Assembly (NCBI GenBank): GCA_944328665.1
Contig: CALVHS010000014.1
Span: forward strand, 1-52,420
DNA from: an uncultured Clostridia bacterium
Lineage (GTDB): Bacteria > Bacillota > Clostridia > Christensenellales > Borkfalkiaceae
Direction of reading: 5' to 3'
Length of the DNA stretch: 52,420 bases
Shown here: in pieces, positions 7,755-14,994 of the stretch
Position numbering within the stretch: position 1 is the stretch's first letter
How the letters are laid out: each line of letters starts with the position of its first letter
Position numbers and translations under genes: made by a program
The notes under the pieces: model-generated
The model's database searches: none
Told to the model about the DNA's origin: nothing
Seen by the model: the letters and a program-made list of their open reading frames with translations, nothing else

Positions 7755-8624
7755 ATGTACGATTTGATCGTCAACCCGCTTTCCGGCGGGGGAAAGAGGC
7801 AAAAATTTATCGCGCGCGTCCTGCGCCGGTTTGAAGAGAGCGGCAGAGCGTTCCGCGTGTTCGAGACGGAAAAGCGGGGGCAGGCGTCGCTGCTCGCGCG
7901 CGAGCTGACGGAAGAGGGGCAGAGCGACCTGATCGTTGTCGGCGGTGACGGCACCCTGCACGAAGCGCTCAACGGCATCGCCGATTTTTCCCGCTGCAGC
8001 CTCGGCTTGGTCCCCGCGGGCACGGGCAACGACTTTGCCGCGTCGGCGGGCATTCCCGCGGAGCCGGAGGCCGCCGTCGACCTCATCCTGCATTCCGAGC
8101 CGAAATTTACCGATTTTATGCAGATGGAGGGGGTGCGCGGCATCAACGTTATCGGCACGGGCATCGACGTGGAGATCTTAAAGCGCTGCCGCGCGTCCAA
8201 AGTGCTGCGCGGTAAATTTCAATATATCATCAGCCTCATCATCTCCCTTTTCAAATATAAAAATTACGAGATGCGCACCGTATGCAACGGCAGGGAGGAG
8301 CATTGCAGCGCCCTCATTGCCTGCATCGGCAACGGGCGGCGGATCGGCGGGGGCATCCCCATGTGCCCCGAGGCTTCCCTCGACGACGGCATGCTCGACT
8401 TTGTCGTCTGCAACGACGTCAAAAGGGGGCACATCCCCGCGGCGTTTTTAAAGCTGATGAAGGGCAGGATCCTCGAGGAAGATTTCACCCGCTTCGTCCG
8501 CTGCGAAAAGGTGGAAGTTTTTCCGGAAAAAGCGCTCACCGTCCAGGTGGACGGCGAGCTGTATGACGGCCTTCCTTTCCGCGTGGAAGTGGTCAAAGGG
8601 AAGTTGAAAATGTACCGCAAATAG
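7755..8624 (+). CDS. diacylglycerol kinase-family lipid kinase
   Basis: A 289-residue kinase of the DgkB/YegS/BmrU family, which phosphorylates diacylglycerol or related lipids with ATP. LIVNPLSGGGK at the N-terminus is the nucleotide-binding opening, VVGGDGTLHEALNG (62-75) holds the GGDGT catalytic motif, and LVPAGTGNDFA is the second conserved loop. The C-terminal beta-sandwich domain contains FNVIGTGIDVE-like and DGELYDG segments. It probably feeds diacylglycerol back into phospholipid synthesis at the membrane. GGGGGGAG precedes the ATG. The next gene, an antiporter, begins 12 bases after the stop, with its ribosome binding site overlapping the stop codon. Confidence 0.92.
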   Translation: MYDLIVNPLSGGGKRQKFIARVLRRFEESGRAFRVFETEKRGQASLLARELTEEGQSDLIVVGGDGTLHEALNGIADFSRCSLGLVPAGTGNDFAASAGIPAEPEAAVDLILHSEPKFTDFMQMEGVRGINVIGTGIDVEILKRCRASKVLRGKFQYIISLIISLFKYKNYEMRTVCNGREEHCSALIACIGNGRRIGGGIPMCPEASLDDGMLDFVVCNDVKRGHIPAAFLKLMKGRILEEDFTRFVRCEKVEVFPEKALTVQVDGELYDGLPFRVEVVKGKLKMYRK

Positions 8625-8636
8625 GAGGGGGGGATC

Positions 8637-10352
8637 GTGGAATATGTCTATTTGCTGATGTTGGCGGGGCTGGTCATCGCCCTGTGTATTTTCATCGACC
8701 GCATCACCGACAGGCTCAAAGTGCCTTCCCTGCTCCTCTTTATCGGGTTGGGCATGCTCTTCGGCGTCCTCTTCCGCGTCACGGGGCTGGGCAATTTTAC
8801 CGACTATGATCTCGGCAACGTCGTCTGCTCCGTCTGCCTTGTCTTTGTCATCTTTTACGGCGGCTTCGGCACCAACTTTAAAGAGGCGCGCCCCGTGGCG
8901 GGCAGGGCGCTGCTGCTCTCCTTTGCGGGCACCGCCCTCACGGCGGGGGCGGTCGGCGTGTTCGTTTATTTTCTTTCCGGCCTGCTCCCCTTTTTTCCTT
9001 CCCTCGGTTGGGTGGAAAGCATGCTGGTCGGCTCGGTCTTGTCCTCCACCGACGCGGCGTCCGTATTCAACATCCTGCGCTCGCGCAGGCTGAACCTGAA
9101 ATACGGCACCTCTTCTTTATTGGAGATGGAATCGGGCTCCAACGACCCGACTTCCTACATGCTCACCGTCGTGTTCACCGCCGTGCTCGCCGCGCAGAAC
9201 CGGATCGCCGGTGCGGCGCAAACGGGGGCGGGAGAGATCGTTTTGATGCTCTTTTCGCAGGTCGGCTTCGGCGCCCTCTTCGGGGCGGCGTTCGGCTTTT
9301 TGTCCGTCTTTATCCTCAAAAAGATCTCCTTCAACATGGGGCAGGGCGGCACCCTCTTTATCTTGGCGATCGCCCTCATCGCCTACGCGTTGCCCTCGCT
9401 GCTCGGAGAGGCGACGGGCGTCTTCGCCCTCGCGGGCAACGGCTATCTCGCCGTGTACATCTGCGGCATCATGATCGGCAACGCCCGCATCCCGCAAAAG
9501 CGGGACTGCGTGCGCTTTTTCGACGCGCTCACCGGCGTCGCGCAGATGATGATCTTTTTCCTGCTCGGCCTGCTGGCGACGCCCGAAGATCTCGTCCGCC
9601 CCGCCGTGCTCGTGCCCGCGCTGCTCATCTTTCTCTTCATGACCGTCGTCGCCCGCCCCGCCGCGGTCACGGCACTGCTCGCGCCCTTCGGCGCCAAGGC
9701 AGGCCAGATCGGCGTGGTCGCTTGGGCGGGCCTGCGCGGCGTCGCCTCCATCGTGTTTGCCGTTTACGCCATGTCCTCGCTGGGGGATACGCTTCGCTTC
9801 GATATCTTCAGCGTCGTCTTTGTCGTCGTCATCGTCTCCATCGCCTTGCAGGGATCCCTTCTCCCGCTCATGTCCAAAAAGCTGCATATGCTGGGGGATA
9901 AAGAGGATGTCTTAAAGACGTTCACCGACTATCAGGAAGAGAGCGACGTCTGCTTTGTGCGGCTGCGCGTGGGCAAAAATCACCCGTGGTACGGCAAAAA
10001 ACTGCGCGAAGTGGTCATGCCCAAAGAATTTTTGGCGGTGCTGATCGTCCGCGGCAGCGAGACGATCGTTCCCGACGGGGACACCGTCGTCATGGACGGG
10101 GACGTCATCGTGACTGCCGCTCCCGAATTTGAAAACCGCGACGAATTCGGCATGTATGAGGAATATATCGGCAATAACCATCCGTGGGCGGAACGCGCCG
10201 TGCGCGACCTGTCCTTGCCGCGCGGCACCCTGATCGTGATGATCAAGCGCAAAAAGGAGACGCTCGTGCCCAACGGGGCGGCCGTCTTGCGGGAAGGGGA
10301 CGTGCTCGCCATGATCAAGCTGCGCGGGCAGGAAGAGGGGGCGGGCGCATAG
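8637..10352 (+). CDS. potassium/proton antiporter with two C-terminal RCK_C domains
   Basis: A 571-residue CPA1-type cation/proton antiporter of the NhaP2/CvrA kind. About 12 membrane segments fill residues 1-395, including VGSVLSSTDAASVFNIL and LLEMESGSNDPTSYML, the conserved ion-binding stretch of NhaP-like exchangers, and WAGLRGVASIVFAV. Two tandem RCK_C (TrkA_C) domains follow (about 430-500 and 508-567), each with a KNHPWYGK/NNHPWAER start and a PDGDTV/REGDVL end; these usually bind ligand and gate transport. It most likely exports K+ (or Na+) in exchange for protons. The start is a GTG at 8637 with AGGAGGGGG just upstream. It runs convergently into the next gene with only 11 bases between the stops and no terminator. 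Confidence 0.88.
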   Translation: MEYVYLLMLAGLVIALCIFIDRITDRLKVPSLLLFIGLGMLFGVLFRVTGLGNFTDYDLGNVVCSVCLVFVIFYGGFGTNFKEARPVAGRALLLSFAGTALTAGAVGVFVYFLSGLLPFFPSLGWVESMLVGSVLSSTDAASVFNILRSRRLNLKYGTSSLLEMESGSNDPTSYMLTVVFTAVLAAQNRIAGAAQTGAGEIVLMLFSQVGFGALFGAAFGFLSVFILKKISFNMGQGGTLFILAIALIAYALPSLLGEATGVFALAGNGYLAVYICGIMIGNARIPQKRDCVRFFDALTGVAQMMIFFLLGLLATPEDLVRPAVLVPALLIFLFMTVVARPAAVTALLAPFGAKAGQIGVVAWAGLRGVASIVFAVYAMSSLGDTLRFDIFSVVFVVVIVSIALQGSLLPLMSKKLHMLGDKEDVLKTFTDYQEESDVCFVRLRVGKNHPWYGKKLREVVMPKEFLAVLIVRGSETIVPDGDTVVMDGDVIVTAAPEFENRDEFGMYEEYIGNNHPWAERAVRDLSLPRGTLIVMIKRKKETLVPNGAAVLREGDVLAMIKLRGQEEGAGA

Positions 10353-10363
10353 GCTCCTCCGCT

Positions 10364-11323
10364 TTATTTGTCGTGCAGCTTCACGCTTTTCCCCGTTTCC
10401 GCGTCCTGGTACATCATCCAGTACCCCCTGCCGTCGATGTCAAAGACGGACGCGGGCAGGAAGGAGCAAAAATTTTTTAGCGCGGCGGGCGCCTCTCCCC
10501 GCTTTTCCGCGGGGACGCCGTAGCATATGTATTTGGGGCGGCTTCCCTCGCCGATCACCCCGACGACGTAATATTTGTCCTTGCCGAAATCCACGCGCAC
10601 CCATGCCGACCCCGGAAGCAGGCGGCAGAGCGCCTCTTCTTTCGGGTATTTGGCGAGCAGGGAGGAGATCTCTCCCTTTACTTTTTCGTAGTAGCAAGCT
10701 CTCTCATCCTCTCCGAGGCCTTCCGCGCCCGAGAATCGGAATAGGCTTTGATCATCTGCATCCTTTTCAGCGCCGTCCCCGTTTTGCGGGGCGGCGCGTT
10801 TGTTCCCTTCATCCGTTTCCTCCTTCCGCAGGGACAGCGTCCCGATATCCGCGTCGGGGAAGTCGTAATAATTTTCCCCCGCCACGATCTCGTCGTCGTA
10901 CCGCCCGCCTTCCGCGGGGGCGGGCTTTTCTGCCTGCGGTTCTTCCTCTGCGGCGAAGAGGGCGCAGATCTTTTTTACGTCGAACACATTGTCGCCGCAC
11001 TTGCCGAAGGCGACGGGCTTCACCTTGCCGGAGACAAAGGCGACCGTGCAGGAAAATCCGTCGGAAAGATCGAGAGCGCTCGGCTTTTTCAGGGCGCCGC
11101 TCTGCCCGCGCAGGTCGAAAAGTTCCGCCGTGCCGTGCGCGTCCACCAGCGCCGCGCGGTAACGCCCCTCCGCAAGGGGCGCAAAGTTGAGCAGGGACAG
11201 GCTCGCCGTCAGTTTTCCCGCATAGGTCTCGCACAGCGCCAAGGCGGAAACGCGCTTCCCGTCGGCGGCAAAGCCGGAAGAGATCTGTTTTAAGACGCAC
11301 AGTTTTTTCACATAGACATTCAT
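10364..11323 (-). CDS. hypothetical protein with a conserved-looking C-terminal domain
   Basis: A 319-residue protein I do not recognise. Residues 1-125 look like a beta-rich domain, residues 130-215 are a charged, low-complexity linker, and residues 220-319 form a compact C-terminal domain with EISSLLAKYPKEEAL, WVRVDFGKDKYYVVGVIGE and PKYICYGVPA. There is no signal peptide or membrane segment. I chose the ATG at 11323 because the region upstream is AT-rich, non-coding and carries a TATAAT on the minus strand (11357-11362). It is a single gene, divergent from pckG. The C-terminal domain appears self-contained and may sense or bind something, but I cannot name a function. Confidence 0.7.
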   Translation of the reverse strand: MNVYVKKLCVLKQISSGFAADGKRVSALALCETYAGKLTASLSLLNFAPLAEGRYRAALVDAHGTAELFDLRGQSGALKKPSALDLSDGFSCTVAFVSGKVKPVAFGKCGDNVFDVKKICALFAAEEEPQAEKPAPAEGGRYDDEIVAGENYYDFPDADIGTLSLRKEETDEGNKRAAPQNGDGAEKDADDQSLFRFSGAEGLGEDERACYYEKVKGEISSLLAKYPKEEALCRLLPGSAWVRVDFGKDKYYVVGVIGEGSRPKYICYGVPAEKRGEAPAALKNFCSFLPASVFDIDGRGYWMMYQDAETGKSVKLHDK

Positions 11324-11475
11324 GGTTTTATCCGTCCCTTGCGTATATATGCCCTTATTATAAAATATATGCGCGCGCAGATCGTGCGCCCGCCTGTCGA
11401 AAGGGGGCTTTTTTTGCGGAAAACGGCGCCGCATCCTGCCGCCGCGCGGCGAAAAAACAAAGTGCGGTCAAAAAG

Positions 11476-11504
11476 TTTACTTTTTTTTAAAATTGTTTTA
11501 TAAT
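11476..11504 (+). promoter_or_regulatory. SigA promoter of the PEP carboxykinase gene
   Basis: TTTACT (11476-11481), a 17-base spacer and TATAAT (11499-11504). The ATG follows about 55 bases after the predicted transcription start, behind AAGGAGACC. Confidence 0.78.
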
Positions 11505-11566
11505 AAAAGGGAAGGCGGATCGCGCCCTCGCCAACGGGTAAAATATCTCACAAGGAGACCAAGCAT

Positions 11567-13336
11567 ATGACAGAGAACAAAAAGGTGTTGAAGTTCATCG
11601 ACGAAAGCGCCGCCCTGTGCCGTCCGGACAGGATCGTCTGGATCGACGGCAGCAGCGCGCAGCGCGAAGCGCTGCGCGCCGAGGCGTGCGCCACGGGCGA
11701 AATGATCAAACTCAACGAAGACCTTCTTCCCGAATGCTATCTGCACAGGACGGCGGTCAACGACGTCGCGCGCGTCGAGGACAGAACGTTCATCTGCTGC
11801 CGCAACAAGGAGGATGCCGGCCCTATCAACAACTGGATGGATCCCCGAGAGGCGTATAAGATGGCGGCGGACATTTTTAAAGGCTCCATGCAGGGCAGGA
11901 CGATGTACGTCATTCCCTATTCGATGGGCATCGTCGGCAGCGAATTTTCCAAGATCGGCATCGAGCTGACGGACAGCATCTACGTCGTCCTCAACATGGA
12001 GATCATGACCCGCGTGGGCACGGATGTCCTGGACGCGCTCGGCAAGGACGGCGATTTTGTCAAAGGGCTGCATTCCAAGTGCGAATTGGACGAAAGCAAG
12101 CGTTACATCCTGCACTTCCCCGAGGACGACACGATCTGGTCGTGTAACTCCGGTTACGGCGGCAATGTGCTTCTCGGCAAAAAGTGCTTTGCGCTGCGCA
12201 TCGCTTCCTATCTCGGCAAAAACGAGGGCTGGATGGCGGAGCACATGCTCATCCTCGGCTTTGAAAAGCCGGACGGCGACGTCAAGTACATCGCGGCGGC
12301 ATTCCCTTCCGCCTGCGGCAAGACCAACCTCGCCATGCTCATCCCGCCCGAAAGTTACCGCAAAAAGGGGTATAAGATCTGGACGGTCGGCGACGACATC
12401 GCCTGGATCCGCGTGGGAGCGGACGGCAGGCTGTGGGCGATGAACCCGGAAAACGGCTTCTTCGGCGTGGCGCCCGGCACCAACGAAAAGTCCAACCCCA
12501 ACGCGCTGCACACCACGCAGCGGGGCACCATCTTCACCAATGTCGTGCACAACCTCGAAAACAACACCGTCTGGTGGGAAGGGCTGGATAAAAACCCGCC
12601 GAAGAACGCGGTGGACTGGAAGGGCAATCCTTGGACGGAAGAGGACAGGGCAAAGGGCGTCAAGGGCGCGCACCCGAACAGCCGCTTTACCGCGCCCGCC
12701 AAAAACTGCCCCTGCATCAGCAAGGAATTCGACAACCCGAAGGGCGTGCCCCTGTCGGCGATCGTGTTCGGCGGCAGAAGGGCAAAGACGGCGCCGCTGG
12801 TCTATCAGAGCAAAAGCTGGGACAACGGCGTGTTCGTAGGCTCCATCATGGCGAGCGAAACGACCGCCGCGGCGACGGGTGCGGTCGGCGTCGTCCGCCG
12901 CGACCCGATGGCGATGCGCCCCTTCTGCGGCTATAACATGGGCGACTACTTCAAACATTGGATCGAGATGGGCAAAAAGGTGACAAATCAGCCCAAGATC
13001 TTCAACGTCAACTGGTTCCGCACCGACGGGGAGGGCAATTTCCTTTGGCCCGGCTTCGGCGAAAACATGCGCGTGCTCGAGTGGATCGTCAAGCGCTGCG
13101 AGGGCAAAGCGGGCGCGGTGGAAACGCCCATCGGCTATGTGCCCGATCCCAAGGACATCGACCGCGAGGGGCTGGACGTCTCCGAAGAGACGATCGAAGA
13201 ACTTTTGACGGTGGACAAAGAGACGTGGAAAAAGGAAGCGGACGGCATCGAGGCGTTCTACAAACAGTTCGGCGACAGGCTGCCGAAAGAACTCGCCGAC
13301 GAATTGGCTTCCCTCAAAGAGAACCTGAACAAATAA
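11567..13336 (+). CDS. pckG: phosphoenolpyruvate carboxykinase (GTP)
   Basis: A 589-residue enzyme interconverting oxaloacetate and phosphoenolpyruvate with GTP/GDP and a divalent metal. The kinase-1a loop AAFPSACGKTNLAML (about 245-258) is the signature of the GTP-dependent class. GYGGNVLLGKKCFALRIAS, VGDDIAWIRVG and FNVNWFRTDGEGNFLWPGFGENMRVL also match the GTP type. Length is typical for the family (~600). In a fermentative anaerobe it may work toward oxaloacetate, feeding the C4 branch and conserving GTP. It is transcribed alone, with its own promoter and a strong terminator. Confidence 0.96.
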   Translation: MTENKKVLKFIDESAALCRPDRIVWIDGSSAQREALRAEACATGEMIKLNEDLLPECYLHRTAVNDVARVEDRTFICCRNKEDAGPINNWMDPREAYKMAADIFKGSMQGRTMYVIPYSMGIVGSEFSKIGIELTDSIYVVLNMEIMTRVGTDVLDALGKDGDFVKGLHSKCELDESKRYILHFPEDDTIWSCNSGYGGNVLLGKKCFALRIASYLGKNEGWMAEHMLILGFEKPDGDVKYIAAAFPSACGKTNLAMLIPPESYRKKGYKIWTVGDDIAWIRVGADGRLWAMNPENGFFGVAPGTNEKSNPNALHTTQRGTIFTNVVHNLENNTVWWEGLDKNPPKNAVDWKGNPWTEEDRAKGVKGAHPNSRFTAPAKNCPCISKEFDNPKGVPLSAIVFGGRRAKTAPLVYQSKSWDNGVFVGSIMASETTAAATGAVGVVRRDPMAMRPFCGYNMGDYFKHWIEMGKKVTNQPKIFNVNWFRTDGEGNFLWPGFGENMRVLEWIVKRCEGKAGAVETPIGYVPDPKDIDREGLDVSEETIEELLTVDKETWKKEADGIEAFYKQFGDRLPKELADELASLKENLNK

Positions 13337-13350
13337 ACGAGACGGACGTG

Positions 13351-13385
13351 CGGCGCCTTCCTGCGGGAAGGCGCCGTTATTTTTG
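13351..13385 (+). terminator. rho-independent terminator after pckG
   Basis: An 11-base-pair stem (CGGCGCCTTCC with GGAAGGCGCCG, 13351-13376) with a 4-base loop and the tail TTATTTTT. Confidence 0.93.
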
Positions 13386-13492
13386 CCCGCGGCGGGCGCG
13401 GGCGGGCGCGGGCGGCGCCTTTTCGTGGAAGGGGAGAGAGAAGAAGGGCGCAAAAAATTTAAAAAAATACGCAAAAGCGCGAGCAAAACCGC

Positions 13493-13521
13493 TTGACAGT
13501 ATTTTGCATATAAGATAAAAT
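13493..13521 (+). promoter_or_regulatory. SigA promoter of the rplM-rpsI operon
   Basis: TTGACA (13493-13498), a 17-base spacer and TAAAAT (13516-13521). The ~70-base leader holds a short hairpin (GGCGT/ACGCC, 13542-13558). L13 leaders are autoregulatory in some Firmicutes, but I cannot confirm that motif here. Confidence 0.87.
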
Positions 13522-13599
13522 TTATTGAGTAAACAGCGAGAGGCGTCTATGGTACGCCGCAAACACGATCATTATCATTCATTGCAAGGAGAAAACAAC

Positions 13600-14031
13600 A
13601 TGAAGACTTACATGGCCAACGCGCAGACGGTGGAAAGAAAGTGGTATGTTGTCGATGCCGCCGGCGTACCTCTGGGCAGGCTTGCTTCCAAAGTCGCCGC
13701 CGTGCTTCGCGGTAAAAATAAACCCACGTTCACGCCCAACGTCGACGCGGGTGACTTTGTCATCGTCATCAACAGCGATAAAGCGGTCTTGACGGGCAAA
13801 AAACTGGACGACAAATTTTACAGGTACCACACCGGGTACATCGGCGGGCTCAAAGAGGTGGCTTACCGCAAGATGATGGCGGAAAAGAGCGATGTCGCCG
13901 TCTACGAGGCGGTGCGCGGCATGCTCCCCAAAAACTCCCTCGGCAGGAAGATGCTCAAAAAACTGCGCGTCTATAAGGGCGCCGAGCACAACCACGAAGC
14001 GCAGAAGCCCGAAGTGCTGAAATTATTTTAA
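13600..14031 (+). CDS. rplM: 50S ribosomal protein L13
   Basis: A 143-residue large-subunit protein. [55 protein letters not shown] and [28 protein letters not shown] are diagnostic. The ATG at 13600 follows AAGGAGAAAACAAC. A longer frame from 13525 would start inside the promoter leader and is rejected. It forms the standard L13-S9 operon with rpsI, 12 bases downstream. Confidence 0.98.
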   Translation: MKTYMANAQTVERKWYVVDAAGVPLGRLASKVAAVLRGKNKPTFTPNVDAGDFVIVINSDKAVLTGKKLDDKFYRYHTGYIGGLKEVAYRKMMAEKSDVAVYEAVRGMLPKNSLGRKMLKKLRVYKGAEHNHEAQKPEVLKLF

Positions 14032-14043
14032 TGAGGTGGAACC

Positions 14044-14457
14044 ATGGCTAAAGTGAATTTGAAAAAGAAACTGCAGTTCTGGGGAACGGGCAGAAGGAAA
14101 AAAGCGATCGCCCGCGTGCGCCTCATCCCCGCAGGCAGCGGCAGCATCGTCATCAACGACCGCACCCTTGAGGATTATTTCCCGCAGGGCACCCTGCAAT
14201 ACATCGTCAAACAGCCCGTCGTGCTCACGCAGACGGAAGCGGCGTACGATATCGTCGTCAACGTCGCGGGCGGCGGCTATACCGGCCAGGCGGGCGCCAT
14301 CCGCCACGGCATCGCCCGCGCGCTCGTACAGGCGCAGCCCGAACTTCGCCCCGCGCTTAAAAAGGAAGGCTTCCTCACCAGAGATCCGAGAAGCAAGGAA
14401 AGAAAGAAATACGGCCTCAAAAAGGCCCGCCGCGCTCCTCAGTTCTCGAAGAGATGA
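14044..14457 (+). CDS. rpsI: 30S ribosomal protein S9
   Basis: A 137-residue small-subunit protein whose basic C-terminal tail reaches the P-site t[44 protein letters not shown] and [25 protein letters not shown] are typical, ending in the conserved SKR. AATGAGGTGGAACC precedes the ATG. It is cotranscribed with rplM. Confidence 0.98.
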   Translation: MAKVNLKKKLQFWGTGRRKKAIARVRLIPAGSGSIVINDRTLEDYFPQGTLQYIVKQPVVLTQTEAAYDIVVNVAGGGYTGQAGAIRHGIARALVQAQPELRPALKKEGFLTRDPRSKERKKYGLKKARRAPQFSKR

Positions 14458-14485
14458 TCGCAGCCGACATATACCGTGTTTTTGG

Positions 14486-14513
14486 GCGCCGCGCACAAGT
14501 TGCGCGGCGCTTT
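14486..14513 (+). terminator. probable terminator of the rplM-rpsI operon
   Basis: A perfect 10-base-pair GC-rich stem (14486-14495 with 14501-14510) and a 5-base loop, but only three Ts follow. A second hairpin at 14522-14539 is followed by a T-rich stretch (AGCGGTGTTTTTTG) and may be the real end. Confidence 0.55.
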
Positions 14514-14537
14514 GAATAGGGGACGCCGCACGCGGCG

Positions 14538-14738
14538 TCAGCGGTGTTTTTTGTCGATGCCGCGCGCGATGTGTTCGTGCCGTTCGAGCAGGCGCAGGCA
14601 GCGCGCCGCTCGCTGTTCGGGCGTAAACATGCCCGCCTGCGGCGGAGGCGGCGGATCGTCTTGCGGGGCGCGCTCTTCTTCGTGCGCCGCTGCGCCGGCG
14701 AGCGCGGACAGCAGGTTGAATATCCCGAATTTTTCCAT
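14538..14738 (-). CDS. small hypothetical protein, 66 residues
   Basis: A 66-residue protein of unknown function. It starts with a hydrophobic stretch (MEKFGIFNLLSALAGAAA), then a Pro-rich linker (QDDPPPPPQAG) and a basic helix (PEQRAARCLRLLERHEHIARGI). The perfect ribosome binding site AAGGAGGCCCTT immediately before the ATG is the main reason I call it real. The architecture (short amphipathic helix, proline hinge, basic helix) could suit a small membrane-associated or adaptor protein. It lies convergent to rpsI; I see no promoter of its own with confidence. Confidence 0.65.
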   Translation of the reverse strand: MEKFGIFNLLSALAGAAAHEEERAPQDDPPPPPQAGMFTPEQRAARCLRLLERHEHIARGIDKKHR

Positions 14739-14858
14739 AAGGGCCTCCTTGGAGAAGTTCGTATGCCGCCGCGGCGCGCAGGGCGCCCGTTTTTTAGTCC
14801 GTGCGGCATAAAAAGGGGTGCGGACGGCAAATTTTCACCGTAATTTAATATGTTTTGT

Positions 14859-14887
14859 TTGCTTAAACGGCCGTTTTGTTGTATAAT
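14859..14887 (+). promoter_or_regulatory. SigA promoter with a palindrome in its spacer
   Basis: TTGCTT (14859-14864), a 17-base spacer and TATAAT (14882-14887). The spacer contains a perfect 12-base palindrome, AAACGGCCGTTT (14865-14876), placed where a repressor would block polymerase. It drives the 653-residue lipoprotein gene. Confidence 0.75.
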
Positions 14888-14994
14888 GAAAAAGGTTCGT
14901 GTACAGAGCGGCCGCCGGCGGCGATCTGCGTGCCATGCGCGCGGAGCTTTGCGGCCCGCCGAAGATAAGGCTTAAAAAAGGAGTCGTTTCTTTT

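Noticed and set aside
11498..13486. 662-codon open frame on the minus strand opposite pckG
   Set aside because: It is a shadow of the GC-rich pckG codons: no ribosome binding site, atypical His/Arg/Val-rich composition and a clearly conserved gene on the other strand.
13525..13599. Start of rplM at 13525
   Set aside because: It would add 25 residues not found in L13 and begin just after the -10 element; 13600 has AAGGAGA upstream.
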